DNA of 64,000 nt from Actinomadura cremea (GTDB lineage Bacteria; Actinomycetota; Actinomycetes; Streptosporangiales; Streptosporangiaceae). The number at the start of each line of letters is the position of its first letter. Positions within the stretch are counted from its first letter, which is position 1. This document shows positions 26,657 to 34,568 of this stretch, piece after piece. The stretch spans positions 110,730-174,729 of the forward strand of contig NZ_BMRF01000017.1 of assembly GCF_014648495.1 (NCBI RefSeq), given 5' to 3'. A program made the translations under genes and the position numbers. A model generated the notes under the pieces. The model had not been told where the DNA came from. It made no database searches and saw only the letters and a list, made by a program, of their open reading frames with translations.

Positions 26657-27556
26657 ATGAACGAGCCCCCGGTCGCCAGGAACAAAGGGCTGCTGTATTT
26701 CACCGATGGATCGGTGGCCTACGCGGGCCACTACGTCCACGACCGCAGCCACCCCATCCACACCCACAGCTTCGTGGAGATCGCCGTGGTGACCGGCGGG
26801 GAGGGCGTGCACAGATCCCTCGCCGGATCCAAAGAACTGCAGGTAGGAGACGTGATACTGCTCCGGCCGGGCGTCTGGCACGGCTACGAGGACTGCCGAC
26901 GCCTCGACCTGTACAACTGCTGCTTCAGCCACGAACTGCTCCAGCGCGAGCTGGCATGGACTCGCGAGGACCCTCTCCTCGGCTACCTGCTCTGGACCGG
27001 CCCCAACTCGATGCAACGGCGCGGACTGCTGACCACACGGCTGGACGCACAAACGCTCAAAGAGTGCGTCATTCACCTGGACGCGCTCGACCGGCTCCGG
27101 GACGTGCCCGTGGGCGGTCACCGGGGCGACATCATCGGACGGCTCTCGCTGTTCCTGAGCCATCTCGCACGGGCGGTGGCCGCCGACCACGGGAACGTCT
27201 CCGCGCCCGGCGGCCCCACCCACCCGGCCGTCGTCCAGGCCATGCGGCTGCTCGAGTCACGGCTCGACCACCGGTGGACCCTCGACGAACTGGCCGAGGA
27301 GCTGCATCTGGCCCCCCGGTACCTGATCCGGCTCTTCAAGTCCGCCACCGGCCTGCCGCCCATGGCGTACCTGGCCCAGCACCGTGTCGAGAAGGCCGCC
27401 ACTCTGCTCCTGCACACCGACCAGCCGATCACCCAGATCGGCCACGCCGTCGGCTGGGCCGACCAGAACTACTTCGCCCGCCGGTTCAAGGCCCACTACG
27501 GCCTCACCGCCACCACCTACCGGAAGCGCTTCACGCACAACTCCGCCTGGCTGTGA
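26657..27556 (+). CDS. AraC family regulator with cupin sensor domain
   Basis: A 299-residue regulator. The N-terminal cupin (about 1-110) has HIHTHSFVEIAVVTGG-like strands with HTHSF and the motif RPGVWHGYEDCRRL. The C-terminal AraC domain (about 195-299) contains two HTH units, the first around LDELAEELHLAPRYLIRLFK and the second with IGHAVGWADQNYFARRFK. Its position, divergent from the GH78/ABC operon, suggests it activates that operon in response to a sugar. The protein is closely similar to the regulator at 30791-31624, including the unusual WHGY-DCRRL stretch, so the two probably arose by duplication. Confidence 0.9.
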   Translation: MNEPPVARNKGLLYFTDGSVAYAGHYVHDRSHPIHTHSFVEIAVVTGGEGVHRSLAGSKELQVGDVILLRPGVWHGYEDCRRLDLYNCCFSHELLQRELAWTREDPLLGYLLWTGPNSMQRRGLLTTRLDAQTLKECVIHLDALDRLRDVPVGGHRGDIIGRLSLFLSHLARAVAADHGNVSAPGGPTHPAVVQAMRLLESRLDHRWTLDELAEELHLAPRYLIRLFKSATGLPPMAYLAQHRVEKAATLLLHTDQPITQIGHAVGWADQNYFARRFKAHYGLTATTYRKRFTHNSAWL

Positions 27557-27568
27557 CAACGGGCGCCG

Positions 27569-28927
27569 TCAGACCGCCGTGTCGGCGACCTTCGCCGTGG
27601 CGGCACCGGGAGTCTCACCGTCCGGTTCGACCCGGAAAGCGTGGACGGTCGCTCCGCCGAGGACCATCACGGCGGTGATGAGCAGGAACAACTGCCCCGC
27701 GCTCCAGCCCGCGTCCAGGAGCCGTCCGGCCACGACCGGGGACAGGATGGCGCCGATGCGGCCGATGCCGATGCCCCAGCCGACGCCGGTGGCCCGTACC
27801 GCCGGTTCGTAGACCGAGGGGGTCAGCGCGTACAGGCCGGCGACGCAGCCGTTGACGAACACCCCGATCAGCGCGCCCAGCGCCAGCAGCAGCCCGAACA
27901 CCGACGTCGCGGGGACGAACAGCGCCACCAGGACGGCCGTCGCGAGCGTGTAGCCGACCAGGACGTGCCTCAGCGCGAAGCGGGCGGCGAGCACGCCGAG
28001 CAGAGTGGCGCCGAAGATGCCGCCGAGGTTGAGCAGGACCCCGCCGGTGATGCCCTGGTCGGCGGACATGCCCGACTCGACCAGCAGCTTGGGCGTCCAG
28101 CTCGTCACGAAGTAGAAGCCGAACATCACCAGGAAGAAGCTCGCCCAGGTGAGCAGGGTGTTGCGGCGCAGGTCCGGGGCGAGGATCCGCCGCGGGCCGG
28201 GCCGCGCGGCGCCGTCCCGGGCCGCCGGGGGCAGCTCGCTCAGGGTCGGCTGCCTCATCGCCGCGAGCAGCCGGTTGAGCCGCGCCGGGGAACCGGCCGA
28301 GCGCCGCGTGAGCAGGAACTCCAGCGATTCGGGCAGCCGCCAGAGGACGACCGGGATGAGCAGGGCGGTCGCGACGGCGCCGAACGCGAAGACCGAGCGC
28401 CAGCTTCCGTCGCTCTGCAGCGCGGCGGCGATGACGCCGCCCGCGGTGGCGCCGATCGCGTAGCCGGTGGAGTTGAGGCTGACCGCCAGCCCGCGCCAGC
28501 GCCGGTCGGCGTACTCGGCGGCGATCACGTTGCTGCTCGCCAGGATCGCGCCGATGCCGACGCCGGTCAGCGCCCGCAGCAGGCCGAGCTGCACCGCGCT
28601 CTGGCTGACCGCCGACAGGCCCATTCCGGCGGCGGCCAGCACCAGGCCGATCAGGATCGTCGCGCGGCGGCCGATCCGGTCGGCGAGCGGCGCCAGCAGG
28701 ATGGAGCCGGCGGCCATGCCCGCCAGGCCCGCGCTGAGCAGCAGGCCGAGCTGGGAGCCCGTCAGGTCCCAGTGGTCGGAGACCGCGTCGGCCGTGAACG
28801 CCATGACGAGCACGTCGAAGCCGTCCAGGATGTTCAGCAGCACGCAGACGGCGATGGCCGTCCACTGCCGCGCCGACATCGGGCCGGCGTCGAGCCGTGC
28901 GCGCGGGTCGTCGGGGGGAGAACTCAT
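27569..28927 (-). CDS. MFS transporter, aromatic acid:H+ symporter (AAHS) type
   Basis: A 452-residue twelve-helix transporter. DGFDVLVMAFTA in helix 1, LADRIGRRATILIG between helices 2 and 3, and GIGAILASSNVIAAEYADRRWRG are characteristic of the AAHS family (PcaK/BenK type), which imports benzoate-like acids. Start 28927 follows AAGGAGG by 8 bases; a GTG 18 bases upstream has no such site. It converges with the AraC gene with 12 bases between stops. No ring-cleavage genes are nearby, so the ligand is uncertain. Confidence 0.85.
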   Translation of the reverse strand: MSSPPDDPRARLDAGPMSARQWTAIAVCVLLNILDGFDVLVMAFTADAVSDHWDLTGSQLGLLLSAGLAGMAAGSILLAPLADRIGRRATILIGLVLAAAGMGLSAVSQSAVQLGLLRALTGVGIGAILASSNVIAAEYADRRWRGLAVSLNSTGYAIGATAGGVIAAALQSDGSWRSVFAFGAVATALLIPVVLWRLPESLEFLLTRRSAGSPARLNRLLAAMRQPTLSELPPAARDGAARPGPRRILAPDLRRNTLLTWASFFLVMFGFYFVTSWTPKLLVESGMSADQGITGGVLLNLGGIFGATLLGVLAARFALRHVLVGYTLATAVLVALFVPATSVFGLLLALGALIGVFVNGCVAGLYALTPSVYEPAVRATGVGWGIGIGRIGAILSPVVAGRLLDAGWSAGQLFLLITAVMVLGGATVHAFRVEPDGETPGAATAKVADTAV

Positions 28928-29154
28928 CGAGTCCGCCTCCTTCACCAGGTCGGGGTGGGATCGGACGCCCGAGCATGATCTGGCTCACAGGAGGCGGCTA
29001 CAGCCGTTCCATTGAATGGATTCTCTGGATGCTTTCGGCACCGGGCCCGGGGAGGATGGACTCCATGGCCGAACCGTCCAGCGGGGAGTGCGGCCTCACC
29101 CGCGGTGCGGATCCCCGAAGCCTTCGGCCCCGGGGCGAACCGTCTTGTTCTGCA

Positions 29155-29735
29155 GATGTCCGCCTCGGGGAACACCCACCCGAACGACCCGGGCAGCGGA
29201 CCCCACTCGAACTCCGCGCGGCCCCTGCACCTGTCGCCGTCCGGCCGCTCACCGGCACCTCGACCTCCAGCGCCAGGTCGGTCTGCTCGTACCGCACCCC
29301 GATATGGCGAGCGATCCGGCTCGCGCCGCCGCCGACCCCGATCAGCGCCTTCGTGCGCACGGCCCCACCGGTCGAGCTCCGCACGGTGACGAGGTCGTCC
29401 TCCTCCAGGCCCGCCGGCGCGACGCCGTCGCGGACTTCGGCGCCCGTACGAGCCGCGACATCGGCCAGAGCGGCGTCCAGTTCGTCCCGGAACACCATCC
29501 GGCAGGGCCGCCGGCCGGAGGTGGCGAGCGTCCGCCGCCCGCGCCCCACGTGACCGAAGGTGAACGAGTCGATCGTGTCGTGCACCTCGACCTTCAAGCC
29601 GTCCGGCGGCGCGACCTGGGCATGGCCGATCGGTCCACCGCCGCAGGTCTTGTAGCGGGGCATCCGCGCCCGCTCCAGCAGCAGCACGCGTCATTCCGCC
29701 TCCGCCGCGACCCGGGCCGCGCCGCAGGCGCTCAG
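29155..29735 (-). pseudogene. Geranylgeranyl reductase-family flavoprotein, decayed
   Basis: Minus-strand frames carry FAD-oxidoreductase sequence: GAARVAAEAE, then an in-frame TGA (29691-29693), then RVLLLERARMPRYKTCGGG, VFRDELDAALADVAARTGAEVRDGV and ASRIARHIGVRYEQTDLALEVE. The match then moves to another frame (EWGPLPGSFGWVFPEAD) and stops. The dinucleotide-binding GxGxxG and the C-terminal half are absent. The combination of internal stop, frameshift and truncation makes a pseudogene clear. The bases between it and the PhyH gene (29736-29868) read RPEDVRVHAAYDCF in one frame, possibly the tail of another lost gene. Confidence 0.7.
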
Positions 29736-29868
29736 AAGCAGTCGTAGGCCGCATGGACGCGGACGTCCTCGGGGCGACGGCTTCGACGCCGCCCGCACGG
29801 TCACGGCGAACGCCGCCGACCTCGATCGCGGGCAGGTCGAGGTCGGCGGCGTTCTCGGCTTGGACCAA

Positions 29869-30663
29869 TCAGGGCCGGTGGCTTGGGAGATCCGCGAAGC
29901 GGGGGAAGTGCTCGTCGGGCAGCGAGTCGCCCACGCTCAGGCCGAGCGGGTCGGTGACGGGGTGCGCGGGTCCGGCCGCGAGGGTCAGGTCGGCGTCCAC
30001 GTAGATGACCACGTGGGCGATGCGGGGGTCGTCGGTGAAGTTGGGCGTGGCGCTGTGCGCGAGCCGGGAGTTGTGGAAGGTGCAGTCGCCGGCCCGCAGG
30101 GGGATGGTGACGCGGTGTTCCCAGGCCAGCTCGGGCGCGACGGCGAACATGTCGGCGTGGTCGGACAGGTCCTGCGGTCGCAGCCCGTCCAGGTGCTGGG
30201 AACCGGGGATGAACGTCATGCAGCCGCGCTCGACGGGCACGTCCACCAACGCCACCCAGGCCGAGAGCGCGTGGCGGGAACCGGCGTGGGGCCAGTACGG
30301 CTGGTCTTGGTGGAACTCGGTGGCGGCTCCGTTGTGCGGTTCCTTGATCAGTAGCTGGTCGTGCCACAACCGCAGTGGAATCCCCGCCAGCCGGGTGGCG
30401 ATGGCCGCCAGATCCGGGTGGTGGGTGAGCTCGCGCAGCGTGGCGTCCTGACGCCACAACTGGAGCAGCTGGGTGAAGATCATCCCGTCGTGGTTGTTGC
30501 GGACGGTGTGCCGCACCGCGAGCGCGGCGTCGGCGAACCTGGCGGCGTCGGCCCGGGAGAGCACTCCGGGCAGGTGGACGAAACCATCACGGCGGTACGC
30601 GGAAACGACGTCGTCGGAGAGGTTCTCCGGCGTCGTGCGGGGACGTGCGGTGCCAGCGGCCAT
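29869..30663 (-). CDS. Phytanoyl-CoA dioxygenase (PhyH) family protein
   Basis: A 264-residue Fe(II)/2-oxoglutarate oxygenase of the PhyH superfamily. The double-stranded beta-helix carries H-x-D in EFHQDQPYW and the distal iron histidine in NSRLAHSATPN, followed by a basic residue in DDPRIAH for 2-oxoglutarate. Natural substrates in this family are hydroxylated fatty acyl groups or secondary metabolites and cannot be told here. The chosen ATG 30663 is spaced correctly from GAGGAAG; ATG 30669 is too close to it. It is transcribed divergently from the AraC regulator at 30791, which probably controls it. Confidence 0.85.
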   Translation of the reverse strand: MAAGTARPRTTPENLSDDVVSAYRRDGFVHLPGVLSRADAARFADAALAVRHTVRNNHDGMIFTQLLQLWRQDATLRELTHHPDLAAIATRLAGIPLRLWHDQLLIKEPHNGAATEFHQDQPYWPHAGSRHALSAWVALVDVPVERGCMTFIPGSQHLDGLRPQDLSDHADMFAVAPELAWEHRVTIPLRAGDCTFHNSRLAHSATPNFTDDPRIAHVVIYVDADLTLAAGPAHPVTDPLGLSVGDSLPDEHFPRFADLPSHRP

Positions 30664-30730
30664 GCTCATCTTCCTCGCCTCATCGGAACTTCCCTTGCGA
30701 GAACAATCGCGATCGGACCGCTGACCCGGC

Positions 30731-30759
30731 TAGCACACAAGCCCGGCACATGTAGCACA
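30731..30759. promoter_or_regulatory. Direct repeats in the phyH/araC divergent region
   Basis: TAGCACA occurs at 30731-30737 and 30753-30759, 22 bases apart (two helical turns), with a related GGCACA between them (30745-30750). Paired direct repeats of this spacing are typical AraC-family operators. They sit centrally in the 127-base intergenic region. Confidence 0.4.
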
Positions 30760-30790
30760 ATCTTGACGAGCAGTCAGGAAGGGGGCACCG

Positions 30791-31624
30791 GTGCATCGCG
30801 TACGGCGAGCGGAGGTCTTCCCGTCAGGCGGGCCGCCCATCATCGCCGAGCGGTATGAGCTGCACAGCGGAACCCCTGCCCACAGCCATGACTTCATCGA
30901 GCTGGCCGTGGTGACCGGCGGAACCGCGACGCATCTCTCGGTCACGGGGGAGCGAAAGCTGGGCCGCGGCTCCGTGACGATGCTGCGACCGGGAGACTGG
31001 CACGGCTACCGGGACTGCCGCCGGTTGATCGTCCACAACCTCTACGTGGGCCCGGAGGTGTTCCGGCACGAGCTGGCCTGGCTGCGCGCCGACCCGCAGC
31101 TCGGTCCGGCCCTGCACGGCACCGGCCACCCGCTCCGACTCGACCCCACCATGCTGGGCGTCGTCGAGACGGGCCTGGCGGCGATCTGCGACCGGCCTCC
31201 ACCGCGAACCGCTCATGCCGTTCGGGTAGGAATGCTGCTCTGCCTGCTGGGCGGCACGGCGGCGTCCGTTTCCGCCGATCCTGCCAGGCGGGCCCATCCG
31301 GCGGTGCTGGCCGCAGCGCAGCTGCTGGAGAACGACGTCCAGCACGCCTGGAGCCTGGACGAACTGGCGGCCGCGGTGAACGTGTCGCCGCCCTACCTGG
31401 CCCGCCTGTTCACGGCGCAACTGGGCGTCCCGCCCATGAGCTTTCTGGGCAGGATGCGCGCCGAACGCGCCGCGGCCCTGCTCATCGAGACCGACCTGCC
31501 CGTCGCGGCGGTCGGGAGGCTGGTGGGCTGGCACGACCCCAACTACGCCAGCCGCCGTTTCCGGCATTTCTTCGCCCTCAGCCCAGCCACTTACCGCACC
31601 CGCTTCCGCCCCGGCAAGCGTTGA
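30791..31624 (+). CDS. AraC family regulator with cupin sensor domain
   Basis: A 277-residue paralogue of the regulator at 26657-27556. The cupin half has HSHDFIELAVVTGG and RPGDWHGYRDCRRL. The C-terminal DNA-binding half has LDELAAAVNVSPPYLARLF and VGRLVGWHDPNYASRRFRHFF. GTG 30791 follows AGGAAGGGGG. It is divergent from the PhyH gene and may regulate it through the TAGCACA repeats. Since the sister protein sits beside a rhamnosidase operon, the ligand may also be a sugar or a sugar-derived compound. Confidence 0.9.
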   Translation: MHRVRRAEVFPSGGPPIIAERYELHSGTPAHSHDFIELAVVTGGTATHLSVTGERKLGRGSVTMLRPGDWHGYRDCRRLIVHNLYVGPEVFRHELAWLRADPQLGPALHGTGHPLRLDPTMLGVVETGLAAICDRPPPRTAHAVRVGMLLCLLGGTAASVSADPARRAHPAVLAAAQLLENDVQHAWSLDELAAAVNVSPPYLARLFTAQLGVPPMSFLGRMRAERAAALLIETDLPVAAVGRLVGWHDPNYASRRFRHFFALSPATYRTRFRPGKR

Positions 31625-31752
31625 CTCTCGGCGTCCCGCGTTTCCGCACGGCCGGCTCTGATCCCGGGAAAGGGAGCACGACGGTGCTCCGGCACCGGTC
31701 AAGGCCCTGGCCGAGGTGGTGTTGCGGGGCCGCGCACAGTAGAACTGGCCCC

Positions 31753-32103
31753 ATGTCTGACCAGCGGCCAGTCCCCCACCCGTACCAGGTGCCCGTTGCG
31801 GCCAACGCGTACGCGCCACCGCAAGCCCGAGAGGTCAGCGCCGGCTACCGGCGTTGGGCCGGCGTTCTCATCTGGCTCGCGATCATCATCGCGGTCCTCG
31901 TGGTGGTCGCGTTCGTGGCGAGCCTCGTCCTCCTTGCGCTGGCGGACGCGGACGTGGAGAACGCCGCCTACGGTTACCTCGCCATTTTCCTCTGGTTCGG
32001 GATCGCCACCGCGATCCCGGTCCTGCTCGCGGTCGCCGTCCCCGGTGCGGTCATGACGCGGCGCGTGCGGCAGCAGCGCCGGGCGGGGAGCACACCTTCG
32101 TGA
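31753..32103 (+). CDS. Small two-helix membrane protein
   Basis: A 116-residue protein of unknown function. A polar, Pro-rich N-terminus (about 40 residues) is followed by one helix (VLIWLAIIIAVLVVVAF region), a short acidic loop (LADADVENAAY), and a second helix, with a basic cytosolic tail. TAGAAC at 31740-31745 lies 7 bases before the ATG and no ribosome-binding site is seen, so a leaderless transcript is likely. This also decides the start, since the same frame is open farther upstream. It is not part of an obvious operon. Confidence 0.65.
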   Translation: MSDQRPVPHPYQVPVAANAYAPPQAREVSAGYRRWAGVLIWLAIIIAVLVVVAFVASLVLLALADADVENAAYGYLAIFLWFGIATAIPVLLAVAVPGAVMTRRVRQQRRAGSTPS

Positions 32104-32172
32104 GTCGCCGTCTCATTCGGCGAATCGGCGCACAAGGGATGACCGACGGAACCGGAACCCCGCTGCAGCCCA

Positions 32173-32772
32173 TCAGGAAATGGAGACGTTGTAGCCCATC
32201 AGAGCAGCGCTCGAGCCCGTCATCCGCAACTCGGTCACGGCGCAGTCGCGGACCTGCGGGAACACGGTCCGGTACTTGGAGGGGTCGATCCCCAGCAGCC
32301 CGCACAATGTCAGCCGCAGCAGCGTGTTGTGCGCGACGACCAGCACCTTCTCGCCCCTGTGACGGGACGCGGCGCGCCGTAGTGCCGCCGTCCCCCGCTC
32401 GACCGCCTTGCGCGGATCCTCGGCCCCCGGGAACGCTCCGCGCACGGGGTCTGCGAGGAACGCTTCCACGTCCGCTGGTGGCAACTCGGCGAGGGTGCGG
32501 CCTTCGGCCGAGCCGAAGTCCAGTTCGGTCAGGTCACCGTCGATCAGGATCGGGCGGTTCAGGGCGGTCGCGGCCGGCGCGGCCGTCGCGCGGGACCGGT
32601 TCAGCGGCGATGCCCAGACCGCGTCCACGCGTGCCCGCGCGGCCCACTCTCCGAGGCGTTCGGCCTGATCGCGGCCGGTAGGTGTGAGCGCGATGTCGCT
32701 CACCCCCGCGTAGCGGTCGTCCGCGTGCCACTCGGTCTGGCCGTGCCGGACCAGATAGAGGGTGGTGCTCAT
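32173..32772 (-). CDS. Histidine phosphatase (phosphoglycerate mutase-like) family protein
   Basis: A 199-residue cytosolic phosphatase. The N-terminal RHG motif (LYLVRHGQTEWH) holds the phospho-accepting histidine, the proton donor glutamate is in LTELDFGSAEG, and the second histidine is in VLVVAHNTLLR. Family members dephosphorylate sugar phosphates, cobalamin intermediates or other small molecules. There is no cobalamin or glycolytic context here, so substrate is unknown. Start 32772 gives the canonical short N-terminus, although the ribosome-binding GAGAGG is close. It is divergent from the DeoR gene. Confidence 0.85.
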   Translation of the reverse strand: MSTTLYLVRHGQTEWHADDRYAGVSDIALTPTGRDQAERLGEWAARARVDAVWASPLNRSRATAAPAATALNRPILIDGDLTELDFGSAEGRTLAELPPADVEAFLADPVRGAFPGAEDPRKAVERGTAALRRAASRHRGEKVLVVAHNTLLRLTLCGLLGIDPSKYRTVFPQVRDCAVTELRMTGSSAALMGYNVSIS

Positions 32773-32985
32773 CCTCTCGTCACCCCTGCTTCCGTGCGTG
32801 TGCGGCCACCTCGGCCGGTGGCCGCCCGCGTTGTTGGAGTTCGTCCGGAGGCCGCTGCGGACCACCGGCTCTCGCACGGGCACGACCCTTCGTTTATCAC
32901 TGCCAGACGTGAGATTATAACAACTAACAATGATAGCGATCCCTGGATCGCGGGCCGCGAGGCTCCGTGGTGGCAGCGGCGCGGA

Positions 32986-33047
32986 TTGACACCGCTGGTC
33001 CAGGTGTTAGAAGCTCGGTGATGTCGGCGCGTGACTTGTTAACATCA
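32986..33047 (+). promoter_or_regulatory. deoR promoter with candidate DeoR operator
   Basis: TTGACA (32986-32991) and TAGAAG (33008-33013) form a promoter with 16-base spacing. Downstream, GTTAACATCA (33038-33047) is the exact reverse complement of TGATGTTAAC found just below the promoter of the rhamnosidase operon (34524-34533). This suggests autoregulation. An AT-rich patch upstream (32911-32935) includes ATAACAAC, also found inverted at 34278-34285. The 344-base region 32773-33116 has no gene besides these signals. Confidence 0.55.
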
Positions 33048-33116
33048 CGTTCCTATGTGTCGTTCGGTGCGACCGACCACCCGTCCTGGAGTGCGCGGCC
33101 ACGAGAGGATCGCAGC

Positions 33117-33908
33117 ATGACCAAGGACAACAGCGGCCGCCGCGGGCCCGAGGCGCGGCGGCGGGCGATCGCCGACCATGTGCTGTCGGTGGGTTCGGTC
33201 GGCGCCGGCGACCTGGCCGAGCGGTTCGGCGTGAGCCTGATGACGGTCCACCGCGACCTGGACGAGCTGGAGCGGCAGGGCATCGTCCGCAAGTACCGGG
33301 GCGGGGTGACCGCGCAGCCGTCGGGGGTGTTCGAGAGCAACGTCGCCTACCGGATGAAGTCCATGCAGGCGGCCAAGAACGCGATCGCCGCCAAGGCCGC
33401 CGCGTTGGTGGAGCCGGGCATGGCGGTGATGCTCGACGACTCCACCACCACGCTGGCACTGGCCCGCAGGCTGGGCGGCGTCACCCCGCTGACGGTGATC
33501 ACCAACTTCCTGGAGACCACCAACCTTCTCGCCCGCGAGCGCGACATCCGGTTGATGGCGCTGGGCGGGGAGTACGACGCGCTGCACGACTCCTTCCTCG
33601 GCGTCTCCTGCGTGGACGCGATCAGCGCGCTTCACGTCGACCTCTGCTTCGTGTCGACCTCGGCCGTCTCCGGCGGGTTCGCCTACCACCAGGAGCAGCA
33701 CATCGTGTCGGTGAAACGGGCGATGCTGGAGTCCGCGCAGCGCAACGTCCTGCTGGTCGACCATTCCAAGCTCGGCCGCGTCGCGCTGCACCGGGTGGCG
33801 CCGCTGTCGGTGTTCGACCGCGTCATCGTCGACGACGGCGCGGACGCCGAGGTGCTGCGCGAACTGGACGAACACAAGATCGCCTACGAGGTGGCCGTCA
33901 CCCGGTAG
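33117..33908 (+). CDS. DeoR family transcriptional regulator
   Basis: A 263-residue repressor. The N-terminal winged HTH (about 15-70) reads GDLAERFGVSLMTVHRDLDELERQG and RKYRGG. The C-terminal sugar-phosphate-sensing domain contains MLDDSTTTLALARRL and LLVDHSKLGR. ATG 33117 follows GAGAGGA. The family usually responds to phosphorylated sugars. Matching DNA sites lie at its own promoter and at the rhamnosidase operon (34569 onward), so it probably represses that operon until a rhamnose-derived phosphate appears, which is inference. Confidence 0.9.
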   Translation: MTKDNSGRRGPEARRRAIADHVLSVGSVGAGDLAERFGVSLMTVHRDLDELERQGIVRKYRGGVTAQPSGVFESNVAYRMKSMQAAKNAIAAKAAALVEPGMAVMLDDSTTTLALARRLGGVTPLTVITNFLETTNLLARERDIRLMALGGEYDALHDSFLGVSCVDAISALHVDLCFVSTSAVSGGFAYHQEQHIVSVKRAMLESAQRNVLLVDHSKLGRVALHRVAPLSVFDRVIVDDGADAEVLRELDEHKIAYEVAVTR

Positions 33909-34479
33909 CCCCCGGGAATGCACGACCGCCCATCGATGCCGGCGCGCTTCCGGCCCGAAGGGGATCGCCGGCCGGTGGTGCGGTTCGGCAGTGGACGAGG
34001 CGGCCGGGCCGACCGGCCGGGGCGACGGCGTGCGGCTCGTGGACACGCGAACCGGCGGCGTCCTGCCCCCGGCTACCGCACGGACGTGAGACGTCCGCCG
34101 CGTGTGGCGGTCGACGAGGCCGACGCCCGTAGAGAGCACGTACTGGACGTGGCGGTGTGGACCCGGGCCCGGTGCGGGACCGCGCCGCCGCCTCCGCGTG
34201 GAGCACCGGGCGCATCGGAGCCGGACTGGCACGTTCCGAGAGCAACCACTCACACGTCGCACATAACACGCCGCCGTGTTGTTATCGCATCGCCATCTAC
34301 CGCCCCCGTCCACCGCCCGCCCGGACGCCGGGGACGGCCCCGGGCACGCACTGCGACCGTCGGCCCTGACCAGTGCCAATTACACCGATGGCGCACTCCG
34401 GGAGGTCGCCGTGAGCAGTCGCGGACACCGCTTCCAGGGCACGCCGCTCATGTACGTGAAACGAGACATTAATGGTGCC
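33909..34479. other. Long non-coding spacer between deoR and rhamnosidase operon
   Basis: No convincing gene in 571 bases. Open frames are Arg/Pro-rich with no start signal. One inverted repeat stands out: AACACG (34265-34270), CCGC, CGTGTT (34275-34280), followed by GTTGTTAT (34278-34285), which also occurs inverted upstream of deoR. The repeat could end the deoR transcript or be another binding site. Confidence 0.5.
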
Positions 34480-34549
34480 TTGACACCCAACAGCCGCATC
34501 TCTACGCTCAACCTCACACTTCTTGATGTTAACTACCAAGAACTTGATG
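34480..34549 (+). promoter_or_regulatory. Rhamnosidase operon promoter with DeoR-type operator
   Basis: TTGACA (34480-34485) and TACGCT (34503-34508) are spaced by 17 bases, close to the actinobacterial consensus. TGATGTTAAC (34524-34533) lies just after the predicted start site, and CTTGATG is repeated at 34522-34528 and 34543-34549, 21 bases apart. The ten-base core is shared with the deoR promoter. Repression by blocking early elongation or open-complex formation is expected. Confidence 0.6.
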
Positions 34550-34568
34550 CAGGATCGAGGACGGCGTC

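Noticed and set aside
29009-29019. Short palindrome CCATTGAATGG upstream of the AAHS transporter as an operator
   Set aside because: Five-base arms occur often by chance and there is no second copy or promoter match; not strong enough to annotate.
33918-34472. A possible small gene between deoR and the rhamnosidase operon
   Set aside because: No ribosome-binding site, no recognisable fold, Arg/Pro/Ala-rich content, and it overlaps the operon promoter.
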